The notes under the pieces: model-generated | Database searches by the model: none | The model's input: only the letters and a program-made list of their open reading frames with translations | What the model was told of the DNA's origin: nothing | Shown: positions 48,949 through 58,161 of the stretch, piece after piece | Position numbering within the stretch: the stretch's first letter is position 1 | How the letters are laid out: each line of letters opens with the position of its first letter | Translations under genes and position numbers: made by a program | Origin: a virus | Reading direction: 5' to 3' (one strand) | IMG/VR virus record: IMGVR_UViG_3300042473_001540 | Span: 245,757-309,756 of that record | Length of the DNA: 64,000 nt

Positions 48949-49464
48949 TTATACACCAGCAGTATAACTCAGTTCAGCAATCTTCAGCTTGTTTTGTTCA
49001 AAAAATGGCTCAAACTCTGTTATTACAAAGGTTTTGTAACGTGCGTGGTTTTCAACCGTGAAGTCAGCCAAATGTTTTTGATCAAAACAAGCATAACTTC
49101 CTTTGTGATTGATGCGTATGACAACAAACCACAAATCTTCTGGATCACATGTGTCAAGTGTTTGCTCTATCCAAGCATCCAGTTGTTTGATATCTCCATT
49201 GCACATGAGTCGATGCCACGGAAAGTCTTGATAAAACTTACTTTCAATCACCAGCTTTTTCATATGGGAAGGTGGAATGAGATCACTTTTGAAGTAGCTG
49301 ATTTGCGTAGCATCCATAGTGTCTTTTCTCTTGGTGTTTGCTCCTCCAATGAAGGCACCAGAATTAGGAACCCTAATAAATTTGGCTTCATATAACGTTG
49401 TGAGAAACTTGGCTATCCGTAATTCGCCTGCATTTCCTTTTGCCTTGCCTTTGGACCCTGCCAT
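48949..49464 (-). CDS. PD-(D/E)XK nuclease, Holliday-junction resolvase-like
   Basis: 171 residues. Motifs of the archaeal-type resolvase fold are readable: GNAGELRIAKFL (catalytic Glu), RVPNSGAFIGG, then DLIPPSHMKKLVIESKFYQ with D and E-x-K. The C-terminal helix and strand (WFVVIRINHKG) complete the core. In a T4-like phage it could resolve branched DNA before packaging, taking the place of endonuclease VII, which I do not see. Convergent with the GIY-YIG gene. Confidence 0.75.
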   Translation of the reverse strand: MAGSKGKAKGNAGELRIAKFLTTLYEAKFIRVPNSGAFIGGANTKRKDTMDATQISYFKSDLIPPSHMKKLVIESKFYQDFPWHRLMCNGDIKQLDAWIEQTLDTCDPEDLWFVVIRINHKGSYACFDQKHLADFTVENHARYKTFVITEFEPFFEQNKLKIAELSYTAGV

Positions 49465-49556
49465 ATGTTTTTTCCTGTAATCCAGAAAAAGCTCTGGAAG
49501 TCTTTGATTTTATAGTTTTAGATGGCTATAATCAAAATAACAAAAGAGCATTTCAA

Positions 49557-50366
49557 ATGAAGCACAACAAGCCACAACACCGCAGCATTTTTATTGTAGT
49601 TGATCCAGTAGATCAAAATCGGCTCAATAGTTTTTTCCGACAAGAGTTGGGATTTTACAATACCCTTGTAGGAACCTTTGGAAGTCGTGTAAGAGCATTT
49701 CCACAAACTATTCTCAACATCACACACGATCAAGCATCACTCTTTTGTGATCTAGCCAAATACAATCTCAACATTCGCGAATTGGTGAAAAAGCCTCAAG
49801 AATGGCCTGAACAACTGAAAAGTTATTTTCCAGTTGCTTTTGACAGACTCACACAAAAAACAATTTTGACCGAAGCGCAAATTATGATGTTTGAATCTGC
49901 CGGAGCCAATCGCTGGATTATGATTCCAGAAGCCAAAAAACAGATGGCTAGAGCAGTTATTGATTTTTACAAAGAGCAAGCAGACATTTTGGCTCATCCC
50001 CAATCAAGCGATATAATTGAGGTGGCTTACAAGACACCACCCAGCAGCTTGAGTGAGTTGGAAATCAGCAACAAACGTCATGCACAGATCCCTCGTAATG
50101 AAATCAAATACAAATACAACAACACTGAACAACATACAGAAATTTGGACTCCGTTAACTACAAAACCCATTATTATTCCGCATTTTAACCTTAACGAATA
50201 CAATCGATGGACAACAGCAATAGTCAAGCAAGAGAGTGGTAGATTCTGTGAATACAACACACCTTGGGTAATTGACTTCAAAAATACAAAAAACAATTAT
50301 CTTTTGAAATATCTAGACAGCACAGCACGTAGTCCAGGCAATTATAGAATCAGCAACTACGCATAA
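49557..50366 (+). CDS. Unidentified protein, 269 residues
   Basis: ATG 49557; longer upstream reading overlaps the divergent resolvase start and has no better ribosome binding site. Sequence begins KHNKPQHRSIFIVVDPVDQN, is alpha/beta and basic, with many Asn/Gln; RFCEYNTPWVIDFKNTKNNY near the end. No family recognised. Lower GC, typical of the right half. Confidence 0.6.
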   Translation: MKHNKPQHRSIFIVVDPVDQNRLNSFFRQELGFYNTLVGTFGSRVRAFPQTILNITHDQASLFCDLAKYNLNIRELVKKPQEWPEQLKSYFPVAFDRLTQKTILTEAQIMMFESAGANRWIMIPEAKKQMARAVIDFYKEQADILAHPQSSDIIEVAYKTPPSSLSELEISNKRHAQIPRNEIKYKYNNTEQHTEIWTPLTTKPIIIPHFNLNEYNRWTTAIVKQESGRFCEYNTPWVIDFKNTKNNYLLKYLDSTARSPGNYRISNYA

Positions 50367-50394
50367 CAGAGTATATTTTTAAAACATAGTGGCT

Positions 50395-50757
50395 TTATAT
50401 GATGGTGTAGTGTCCATCCGTATCTACCAGGCGCGAAGGCCGGGGAAAATTGCGTATGAGGGTTTACGGTTCTATGCCCTCGCCACAAAAGTGAACAAAA
50501 AGGATCCAGCCTCTCACTGTCCCGTGACGCTGGAAGGGGTTCAGTCAACAGCCTGTCTGACTGAATTCCCTGCGTGTGTGATGAGCACATAACCGAGAAG
50601 GCAGCTCCATGAGCATAAGTCCGAGAAGAGAGTCAGGAACGCTGGAAATAGGTTCTCCGCCAGCTGGAAGCAATTCCCAAGACGAGACAGGCAGGCCGAA
50701 GCCCTATACGAAAGCCTTTTCACACTTCTCCTCCCGGTGGGGAGAAGTGTGACTTCC
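50395..50757 (+). ncRNA. Candidate large structured non-coding RNA (~360 nt)
   Basis: No convincing gene lies between 50367 and 50872. This stretch is richer in GC by eye than its neighbours and folds on the + strand into a row of hairpins: GAGGG/CCCTC (50458-50481 region); CCAGC...TCAC/GTGA...GCTGG (~50506-50533); TTCAGTCA/TGACTGAA (~50539-50565); GCTGG/CCAGC (~50641-50664); GGC-CGAA-GCC (~50694-50703); and a 13-bp CACACTTCTCCTC hairpin (50721-50751). GNRA-like loops are frequent. Not matched to tmRNA, RNase P or a group I core. The remaining bases to 50872 show nothing I can name. Confidence 0.55.
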
Positions 50758-50872
50758 TCCCTAACGAAATACCCAGAACTATTATCAGTCCAACAAGTAT
50801 CCTATTCCAGATCCAATAATATCATCAATAAGATCATTGAGATTCATACTAGATCACGCCCAGCTAAAATTA

Positions 50873-51939
50873 TCACTTCTTTGATTGAGCCTTCCTATAA
50901 GCTTCGGCTTGCATCTCATAGTGTTTGGAAATAGTTCCACTCAAAGATTTCATCTGTGAAGTGGTGAGACGCCAAGCTTCACTGTAGGTGAGTCCTCCGT
51001 TCATGTAATACACTAGGTTGGCAATATCGCTTTCAATCATTTCCACTTCTTTTTCGCAGCTTCTCAGTACTTGGGTGATGGCTACATGATCACCCCTGAG
51101 AAGCTTTAGTCGAAAAAACTTGTGGGATCAAAGTCAATTGACTGGCTCCAAGTGTGTGAGCAACCGTCGCATTGAAAAGAGGTTTCGGTATCAATACCAG
51201 TTTTGTTGAGCTCTTTCAACTTGTCGATGATGGCGTTGGCACTGGTTGTGGGAATACCTTTCACAAACTCTTGAATGTATTCTTGATTGGTGACCAGTTC
51301 ACCACTACTGATTATTTTGATTTCAGTTATGCTCATGGCCATGATGTCCAATGTGCGTTTGGCCATGTGATTCACTTGTTTGGTCACACTACTGATCTTT
51401 TCTGCATCAGTTGTGTCTGTTTCTTGTAACACTTTGATGCTTCTGGCTTGTTCCACTTCATTCAACAGTTGTAGATTTCTCTGCTCAAAGTTGTAAGGAC
51501 GCAGGAAAACTTGGAGTGCTCCATCTATTTCAATATAGGTGGGGCCTTCAACATAAGTTTGTGTTTCGATAAATGCAGAGAGGTCTATACCAAAGTTGTG
51601 CTCTTTTCCACAACTGGGACATGTGGTGTCTATTTCCATAGTTGACCCTGCACTGGCAATTCTTATGGCAACAAGTAGGGTGTTGATGTCAGGCTCCACA
51701 AGCTTCTTGGGATCTTTGACTCCAGGAACACAGTTTCGGAAAACACTCAACAATGCATCGCCATTCAACAGCGCATCAGGAGTTTTCAACATGATTTGAT
51801 CAATAGCAGTCAACGGATACACTGCCATTTCGCCATTGGCTGAAGTCTCAAGGAAATCACTAGGATAAAATTTGCCTCGTGTTGGCAATTGTGCATAGGC
51901 CTTGGGTGTGTGAAAGTATTGACTCAATGGATTACTCAT
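50873..51939 (-). CDS. Frameshift fusion gp26-like/gp51-like (355 residues, predicted -1 PRF product)
   Basis: Ribosomes that slip back one base at T TTT TTC (51118-51112) leave the gp26-like frame one residue before its stop and read 79 more codons to TGA at 50873-50875. The extension begins RLKLLRGDHVAITQVLRSCE and contains VEMIESDIANLVYYMNGG and YSEAWRLTTSQM, resembling the small gp51-type hub factor. The extension has no ATG, GTG or TTG before residue ~24, so it is best explained as a frameshift tail. In many tailed phages the analogous G/GT pair of tail assembly chaperones lies next to the tape-measure gene, as here. Frame fusion is inferred from sequence only. Confidence 0.7.
51058..51118 (-). 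promoter_or_regulatory. -1 programmed ribosomal frameshift signal
   Basis: Slippery heptamer T TTT TTC at 51118-51112 in the correct register of the gp26-like frame (AGT TTT TTC GAC TAA). After a 6-nt spacer, AGCTTCTCAG (51105-51096) pairs perfectly with CTGAGAAGCT (51067-51058); within it, GGGTGAT pairs perfectly with ATCACCC, giving 17 bp with a small bulge. Confidence 0.82.
51106..51939 (-). CDS. Baseplate hub/tail assembly factor, gp26-like (zero-frame product)
   Basis: 277 residues from ATG 51939. N-terminus FHTPKAYAQLPTRGKFYPSD, then TAIDQIMLKTPDALLNGDAL. Two zinc knuckles: CPSCGKEH (residue ~120) and CDGCSHTW near the C-terminus, followed by IDFDPTSFFD, the ending typical of gp26-type proteins of T4-like cyanophages. 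Thought to act in hub assembly. The stop TAA is 3 bases past the slippery heptamer. Divergent from the tape-measure gene and sharing a symmetric late promoter with it. Confidence 0.75.
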   Translation of the reverse strand: MSNPLSQYFHTPKAYAQLPTRGKFYPSDFLETSANGEMAVYPLTAIDQIMLKTPDALLNGDALLSVFRNCVPGVKDPKKLVEPDINTLLVAIRIASAGSTMEIDTTCPSCGKEHNFGIDLSAFIETQTYVEGPTYIEIDGALQVFLRPYNFEQRNLQLLNEVEQARSIKVLQETDTTDAEKISSVTKQVNHMAKRTLDIMAMSITEIKIISSGELVTNQEYIQEFVKGIPTTSANAIIDKLKELNKTGIDTETSFQCDGCSHTWSQSIDFDPTSFFD

Positions 51940-51976
51940 TACTGGCGCCCTATTATCTAAGTATGTTATTCCCTAG

Positions 51977-51995
51977 TATTTAAGGGGCTTAAATA
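51977..51995. promoter_or_regulatory. Symmetric divergent late promoter
   Basis: TATTTAAG-GGG-CTTAAATA: a perfect 8-bp inverted repeat. Each arm reads CTTAAATA on its own strand, 30 bases before the tape-measure ATG (52026) and 37 bases before the gp26-like ATG (51939). Confidence 0.65.
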
Positions 51996-52025
51996 TGGGT
52001 AGTCTCCTGTTGTGAGAAAATTTGT

Positions 52026-54350
52026 ATGAGTTTTACAGCTAGTGAATTGAAAGATATCAGCAAGAATTGGGCCCAGGAGCGCACTCTCGGAGAGTTGCGT
52101 GACAAGATGGCGTCAAACAACAGTATTTTGGCTGCTATTGCTAAAGAAAAGTTCAACTTAGATGCTGCAACTATTCGCTCATTTGAAGATGCTATTGATG
52201 ATGCCAAAGATGGCTTGACAGAACTTCAAAATAGTGCGGAGAAAGCTAAAAGGGCTCAGGTCAATCAACTGCGTCATGAACAACGCATGCAAGGCTATGA
52301 ACAGGAAATCAAAGGCAATTACAAACGCAGTGTTGATGATTTACGCTCAAGCTTAGACAAAATGAGTCGATTTGACAGCAGTAGACTGTATGAAGGTGTC
52401 ACAAGTGGTATCAACAGCTTAAGCTATAATTTCCGTAAGGCAGATGGTAGTGCAACTGGGTTAAGCACAGCATTTGCTGGCTTGAACAAAGTGGTGGCTG
52501 TTGTTGCTGCTGGTGTGGGAATTTTTGCTAGCGGAATGCCAGCTTTTCAGGCCATGGCAAACACCGGTGTTACTTTTGGCGGCAGTCTTGAAAAGATGCA
52601 GGAAATGGTTGGTCGTACAGGTTTGAAGCTGGAAGAGTTTCAAGGACTTGTTGGGCAATTTGGTACTACAATTGGTGGAGTGGGTGAAGAAAATTTTGCC
52701 AAATTGATTCGGGCAACACAAACAGCTACTAGGGAGTTTGGTATGTACGGCCAGACGTCTCAACAACAGGCTGAGTCCGTTAGTTTCTTTGTGAACAGCT
52801 TAGTCGAAGGTGGGCTTTCATTCCAGCAAGCAAGCGCAATGAACGAACAAGGCACTGCACAATATTTGCGTGAGCTTACAGCACTTACTATTTTAACTGG
52901 CAAAGATAGAAAAACATTAGAGGCTAGACAAAAAGAGCTAGATCAAGATAGATTTATTAGACTTCGGGTTAGGCAATTGGAACAGACCAATCCTGAAGCG
53001 GCAGCAACATTTAAGAAAAACACTGGCCAATTGGCAATGGACATAGGGCCTAAATTGACAAGAGCCATAGCAGGCATGCAATATGGGCTTATGCCTCCTG
53101 ACGAGCAAATGCGCGCCTTTATGAGCATAGGCGGGACAATGTCTGGAATGGAGCAATTGTCTAGGCAGCTAACATCAGGATCTACCTTAGACATGATGGA
53201 AGGAGCTGGGAATTTAAAACGTAATTTTAGCCAAGGACAGGGCTTAAATGATTTTGTAACACAGGCGTATCTGGGAAGTAAGTACGCAGGAGCAGGTGAC
53301 ATAGCTGATGAATTATATGGAGACGCAGCACGGGCAAAGGCGGCTGAAGCGCAGCCAGGAGGTATGCAGAGGATACTTGATATCTTCACCGGAAGAGGTG
53401 GAAACTTAGATCAAGCTACTACTGCCATGCAAAAAGTGACTATGGATACTGCTCGTATCACTGGTGACTTCAAGGCAGCGCTCTGGGCAGCTACACAACA
53501 GTTGGGCTTGTTTACGAAAGTTCTTGAACCCTTGGCAGCAGCAACTGGCGCAGGCGCAGGAGCAGCAAACTCATTTTATGGAATGGCTGCCAGTGGTATG
53601 TCCGGAGCAGCTTCGGCCTTAATGACAGGAGCTGCTGTGGCATTGATGCCTAAATTGCTGGCAAGTACAGCTTTAAAAGCTGCAATACCACGGTTACTGG
53701 GAGGAGGAGGCTTGGGTTTGACTTCAATGCTGGGCTCAACAGGAATGATGTCTGGTATGATGGGCGGGGCTGGTAATCTTGCTGCTAGAGGAGGGTTGTT
53801 AGGAATGACAGGAAATCGCTTACTAGGTTCGGGGTTAAGTAGAGGCATTTTAGGAGGAGGTTTAGGAGGACTCGCAGGAGGGATGGCGGGCGCAGGACTT
53901 GGTAGCATGCTGGGCCTTGGCTCATTTGGTAGTGGTGCCTTAGGCGTATTAGGTGGGGCAGCAGGCGGCTTCTTGATGGGTGGGCCGGTGGGGGCACTTG
54001 TAGGTGGTCTGGGTGCTGCACTACCTATGCTTATAAGTTCAGCAAGTGCATCAGAAGCAAGGCCAGGTGATCAAACTGGCAATGCTGGTGGTTTATTACA
54101 AGATTCAACTGCACTTGTTGAAATGCAAGCAAGCAGCACGTCATATGTTTCTGCTATGGCTGCACTTGTAAGTAGAGTAGCAGCACAAGCCACTATGACT
54201 AGTCTTGCTCCACCAATAGCACCGCAAAACGATGCACTATTAGGTATGGTCACTACCTTGAACAGCACAGTGGCAGCACAAACACCCTACATCCAAGATC
54301 AAGCAAGACAAGCACGTATCACAGCTGGAATAATTGGTGACTTTGCCTAG
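52026..54350 (+). CDS. Tail tape measure protein (gp29-like position)
   Basis: 774 residues. Residues 1-130 are helical (ASELKDISKNWAQERTLGEL, AEKAKRAQVNQLRHEQRMQG), the middle has long helices, and residues ~490-690 are an extended Gly/Ala/Met/Leu-rich hydrophobic zone (GGLGGLAGGMAGAGLGSMLG) typical of tape measures that later contact the membrane. T4 gp29 is about 590 residues, so a longer tail would be expected. Neighbouring frameshift gene pair supports the call. Confidence 0.72.
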   Translation: MSFTASELKDISKNWAQERTLGELRDKMASNNSILAAIAKEKFNLDAATIRSFEDAIDDAKDGLTELQNSAEKAKRAQVNQLRHEQRMQGYEQEIKGNYKRSVDDLRSSLDKMSRFDSSRLYEGVTSGINSLSYNFRKADGSATGLSTAFAGLNKVVAVVAAGVGIFASGMPAFQAMANTGVTFGGSLEKMQEMVGRTGLKLEEFQGLVGQFGTTIGGVGEENFAKLIRATQTATREFGMYGQTSQQQAESVSFFVNSLVEGGLSFQQASAMNEQGTAQYLRELTALTILTGKDRKTLEARQKELDQDRFIRLRVRQLEQTNPEAAATFKKNTGQLAMDIGPKLTRAIAGMQYGLMPPDEQMRAFMSIGGTMSGMEQLSRQLTSGSTLDMMEGAGNLKRNFSQGQGLNDFVTQAYLGSKYAGAGDIADELYGDAARAKAAEAQPGGMQRILDIFTGRGGNLDQATTAMQKVTMDTARITGDFKAALWAATQQLGLFTKVLEPLAAATGAGAGAANSFYGMAASGMSGAASALMTGAAVALMPKLLASTALKAAIPRLLGGGGLGLTSMLGSTGMMSGMMGGAGNLAARGGLLGMTGNRLLGSGLSRGILGGGLGGLAGGMAGAGLGSMLGLGSFGSGALGVLGGAAGGFLMGGPVGALVGGLGAALPMLISSASASEARPGDQTGNAGGLLQDSTALVEMQASSTSYVSAMAALVSRVAAQATMTSLAPPIAPQNDALLGMVTTLNSTVAAQTPYIQDQARQARITAGIIGDFA

Positions 54351-54380
54351 AGGTAATCTTTTTTCTGGGTATTTTTCTCA

Positions 54381-54388
54381 CATAAATA
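54381..54388 (+). promoter_or_regulatory. Late promoter CATAAATA for the portal gene
   Basis: CATAAATA on the + strand, 27 bases before ATG 54416; matches the T4 late box at 7 of 8 positions. Confidence 0.75.
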
Positions 54389-54415
54389 TCAAAAACCGAG
54401 AGAAACAGAACCCTG

Positions 54416-56173
54416 ATGGCTTGGAAAAAATATTTCACAACAGTACCGAGTCAAGCTAGACTCACTGCAAGACTAGCAGAAATCAACAAAGACAACAGTC
54501 AAGGTGCAACCACTACAAAATTCAGCAGTTATTTGCCTGAAGTCTATGCTGGTGCTCCAAACCGAGTTGAACGCTATGTGGCTTATGAACAAGCTGATTT
54601 AGATAGTGAAATCAATCGCAGCTTGGACACTATTGCTGAGTTCTGCACACAAAACCAAAGTGATGATGAGCCTATTCCTTTCCGATTTATTTGGAAAGGT
54701 GATGTTACTGAAACTGAAACAGAACTTTTGGCCAGTGCACTTCAACAATGGTGCAGCATCAATAAACTGAATCAACGAATCTTCAAAATATTCCGTAATA
54801 CTGTCAAATACGGTGATCAATTTTTCGTCCGAGATCCAGAAACCTATGAGCTGTTGTGGGTAGATTCAGCCAAAGTGGAAAAAATCATTGTCAATGAGGC
54901 ACAAGGCAAAAAAATTGAACAATATGTGATTAGAGATTTGGATTTCAATTTACAAAGTCTAGTGGCAACCAACCCTCTTGTGCATGATCAATACAGTTTC
55001 CCAGGAGGTTACCCTCGTAGTGCGAACCCAGCAGCTGGTGCAGGCAACATCAACTATGGACAGCCCACAACACCTGGCGGCCGTACCAGCAGATTTTACA
55101 ATCCAGCCAACAGCATGGCAATTGATGCCAACCACGTGGTGCATCTCAGTTTAAGTGAAGGCTTGGATCAATATTGGCCTTTTGGCACCAGCATCATTGA
55201 AGCAGTTTACAAAACTTACAAACAAAAAGACCTTTTGGAAGACTGCATTCTCATTTACCGTATTGTGCGTGCACCTGAGCGCAGAGTGTTTAAGATTGAC
55301 GTGGGTCAGCTGCAAGGTCAACGTGCCATGCAGTATGTTGAAAGAGTCAAAAACGAAATTTACCAAAGGCGACTCCCAAACCGCACAGGTGGTGGCTCAA
55401 GTATTATTGACAGCGCCTATAATCCCATAAGCATTACAGAAGATTTCTTCCTTGCAACCAACAGTGAACAACGCGGCACAACTATTGACACTTTGAACGC
55501 TGGCGAAAACTTGGGCACTATTGACGACTTGAAATACTTCAACAACAAGTTGATGCGCGGGCTGGGTATTCCCAGCAGCTATTTGCCCACTGGACCAGAT
55601 GATGGCACAGCAGTTTACAACGATGGCAAAGTGGGAACAGCATTTATCCAAGAGTATAGATTCAACAAATATTGCCAAAGATTGCAGAACAGTCTTGCGC
55701 CAACATTGGATATGGAATTTAAATTGTTTTTGAAGTTCCGTGGCATTGAGGTACACAGCAGTTTGTTTGAGTTGGCATTTAACGTTCCACAAAGTTTCAG
55801 TCAATATCGCAACATGAGCATTGACACTGAGCGTGTTAACCTCTTCAGTTCAGCTATGAACAGTGATGCAAGAGCTTACATGAGCAAGAGATATGCGCTC
55901 AAGCGTTATCTAGGATGGACAGAAGAAGATATTCTGGAAAATGAGCGGATGTGGAAAGAAGAAAACAACGACAAAGTCAAAGGCAAGACTGGCACCAGCC
56001 CCATTGAAGACAGGGGTGTGGGACTGGGATCAATAGGGATACGCCCTTCACCAGAGCCTGATTTTGGTATGGGTGGACCTGAGATGCCTCCTGAAGCCCC
56101 GCTTGAGACACCGGGATTTGAAACACCTGAAGTTGCTCCAGGTGCTGAAACACCTCCAACTGAAACACAGTAA
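54416..56173 (+). CDS. Portal vertex protein, gp20-like
   Basis: 585 residues from ATG 54416. Blocks typical of T4-type portals: YAGAPNRVERYVAYEQ(A)D, DSEINRSLDTIAEFCTQ, FRNTVKYGDQFFVRDPETYE, HLSLSEGLDQYWPFGTSIIE, KQKDLLEDCILIYRIVRAPE(RRVF) and FLATNSEQRGTTIDTLNAGE. The C-terminal ~70 residues are Pro/Glu/Gly-rich and disordered. Forms the dodecameric ring for DNA packaging. First gene of the structural run to 61.6 kb. Confidence 0.93.
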   Translation: MAWKKYFTTVPSQARLTARLAEINKDNSQGATTTKFSSYLPEVYAGAPNRVERYVAYEQADLDSEINRSLDTIAEFCTQNQSDDEPIPFRFIWKGDVTETETELLASALQQWCSINKLNQRIFKIFRNTVKYGDQFFVRDPETYELLWVDSAKVEKIIVNEAQGKKIEQYVIRDLDFNLQSLVATNPLVHDQYSFPGGYPRSANPAAGAGNINYGQPTTPGGRTSRFYNPANSMAIDANHVVHLSLSEGLDQYWPFGTSIIEAVYKTYKQKDLLEDCILIYRIVRAPERRVFKIDVGQLQGQRAMQYVERVKNEIYQRRLPNRTGGGSSIIDSAYNPISITEDFFLATNSEQRGTTIDTLNAGENLGTIDDLKYFNNKLMRGLGIPSSYLPTGPDDGTAVYNDGKVGTAFIQEYRFNKYCQRLQNSLAPTLDMEFKLFLKFRGIEVHSSLFELAFNVPQSFSQYRNMSIDTERVNLFSSAMNSDARAYMSKRYALKRYLGWTEEDILENERMWKEENNDKVKGKTGTSPIEDRGVGLGSIGIRPSPEPDFGMGGPEMPPEAPLETPGFETPEVAPGAETPPTETQ

Positions 56174-56181
56174 ATATCAAG

Positions 56182-58158
56182 ATGAATACAAATATCACAA
56201 AGACCAATGGCACTACGCTGGCAAGTATTCCGCCAGGACAGTATAACAGCACAGTTTCCAGTTTGATCCTATTTGGTAAGAATTTTGCCAATTACGGTAC
56301 TTATTTGAATGAAAATCTTGTTCATCTCATGGAAAATTTTGCCGACCAAAGTCCTCCACAAAGTCCCACACAAGGACAGCTTTGGTACAAAACCACAGAC
56401 AAACAAATGTATGTTTGGGAAGGCAGTGTTTGGAAACTGCTAAATGCAGAAAGCCTGCAACAGATTGCTGATGCAATTGTTAAAAATCGCATTTACGTTG
56501 CAGAAAGTGGTAATGATACCAACAGTGGACAAAGTTGGTATAGCGCCAAGCGAACTGTGAAAGCTGCATGTGCTGAAGCAGCTAGACAAATTGCCACAGG
56601 TGCATTCCGACCTGATCACACAGCTATATTAGTAGCAGCTGGTGACTATACTGAAGACTGTCCTATTGAAATTCCGCCAGGTGTCAGCATTATTGGCGAT
56701 AATCTTAGAGCTGTTTCCATACGACCAAGAGTCGCAACTACTGATGTATTTTATTTGAACAGCAAGTGTTATGTGTATGGCATTACTGTAAGAGATCATA
56801 GATTGAATCCATCAGCATTGGATATAACTCCAGCAGGTTATGCCAACACAAGTGGAGTGAATACATCTGCACTGATCTCTACAACTCGACAAACAGGATT
56901 TGCCTTTGGCTTTGCTCCAGGTGCAGACATCTTGGTCAGTCCCTATGTACAAAACTGTTCCAGCATTAGTGGCGATCCAGACACTGGATCAGGGATTTAC
57001 CCAGGTGGTGGCGGTGTGTTGATTGATCCCAGTGTTTTGGGACCCAATAATAGGATTCACAGCATTGTTATTGACGCATTTACTCAAATCAATCTTGGTG
57101 GTATCGGCGTCAAAGTCATTGGCAAAGGCTACATGCAGTTGGTGAGTTTTTTCGTTAACTTCTGCCAGTTTGGCTTGCTGTGCCTTGATGGTGGTCACGT
57201 GACTGCATTGAACAGCAATTGCAGTTTTGGCAATTATGCTCTTTGGAGTCAAGGACACCGGTATCTTGAAACCACTGACAGCCCTGTGGCTGTAAATCAA
57301 ACTTGGGCCACCAATGGTGTCAGTTCTGATTTTGTCACAACGGGTGGCACTTATGTTTTGCCAAATCAATTCAGTGACTTGGAAGTGCAATTTTTAGACA
57401 CTGCAACACCGTTGCTGCCCACTGTTGACTATACAATATCAAAAGGTGTAACAGCGGGTGGTTTGCCTTGTTCAGTTATTAGCTTGAAGTCTTTGCCCAT
57501 AGCTGGCCGGCAATTGCGAGCCAGGATCAAGTTTGGCTCCTTGATTGAAGCCAGCGGCTATACCATGAGCTATGCTGGTGCTGGCTTGGATTATGCCAAA
57601 CTCAGCCCCAGTCAAGATGGCAGTGGCTACGCTGATCCCAACAAATATACTATTGCACTAGCTGGTGGACGTGTATTCCATACCACAACTGACGAAAGCG
57701 GAGACTTTTATGTGGGGGCTGTGACACCCAATCCAGCGTTTCAAGTTGGCGGATTGACTATTGCCAATGGCGGAGGCAGCTATAACGTAGGGGATACATT
57801 GAATTTCATTACCCCAGCCAACGTTAACAGCACCTATGCTGTGCCCACAACACTTAAGGTTTTGAGTGTGTCCAGTGGTGTTATTACAAGTGTTGCGATT
57901 CTTATTCCTGGATACTATCTACTTTCGGCGCCAGGTAGCACAACAATTGGCAGTTTGCCCACAAATCCCATTAGTGCAACGTCAACAAGTGGTGGTGGAT
58001 CGTCAGCTACTTTTAACTTCGTGTGGGAGAAACCTCCTGCCAGACCCAGTTTCCGCATAAATCAGAGACGAGGTGCTATTGATGGACGCAGCTTTTATCA
58101 AAGCATCTTTGGATTTATGACTCCCTTTATACTTGCTCTTTCACGCAAAGGATCTTAA
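56182..58158 (+). CDS. Tail fibre/virion structural protein with beta-helix, 658 residues
   Basis: ATG 56182. N-terminal part (PQSPTQGQLWYKTTDKQMYV) resembles the attachment domains of T4-like cyanophage structural proteins. Residues ~105-400 read as a right-handed beta-helix of the pectate-lyase type (GVSIIGDNLRAVSIRPRVAT, YVYGITVRDHRLNP, VKVIGKGYMQLVSFFVNFCQ). The C-terminus is basic. Extended surface protein, likely part of a fibre or whisker; enzyme activity on glycans is possible but no catalytic site is identifiable. Confidence 0.7.
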   Translation: MNTNITKTNGTTLASIPPGQYNSTVSSLILFGKNFANYGTYLNENLVHLMENFADQSPPQSPTQGQLWYKTTDKQMYVWEGSVWKLLNAESLQQIADAIVKNRIYVAESGNDTNSGQSWYSAKRTVKAACAEAARQIATGAFRPDHTAILVAAGDYTEDCPIEIPPGVSIIGDNLRAVSIRPRVATTDVFYLNSKCYVYGITVRDHRLNPSALDITPAGYANTSGVNTSALISTTRQTGFAFGFAPGADILVSPYVQNCSSISGDPDTGSGIYPGGGGVLIDPSVLGPNNRIHSIVIDAFTQINLGGIGVKVIGKGYMQLVSFFVNFCQFGLLCLDGGHVTALNSNCSFGNYALWSQGHRYLETTDSPVAVNQTWATNGVSSDFVTTGGTYVLPNQFSDLEVQFLDTATPLLPTVDYTISKGVTAGGLPCSVISLKSLPIAGRQLRARIKFGSLIEASGYTMSYAGAGLDYAKLSPSQDGSGYADPNKYTIALAGGRVFHTTTDESGDFYVGAVTPNPAFQVGGLTIANGGGSYNVGDTLNFITPANVNSTYAVPTTLKVLSVSSGVITSVAILIPGYYLLSAPGSTTIGSLPTNPISATSTSGGGSSATFNFVWEKPPARPSFRINQRRGAIDGRSFYQSIFGFMTPFILALSRKGS

Positions 58159-58161
58159 CAT

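Noticed and set aside
50389-50592. 67-residue reading frame inside the structured region
   Set aside because: No ribosome binding site and composition explained by the hairpins.
50395-50757. Group I intron, tmRNA or RNase P RNA
   Set aside because: I could not find the conserved core elements (P7/GACUA, tmRNA tRNA-like ends, RNase P P4 sequences), and the flanking genes are not split by it.
52943-54021. Reverse-strand frames opposite the tape-measure gene
   Set aside because: Low-complexity Pro-rich shadows of the Gly/Ala-rich region.
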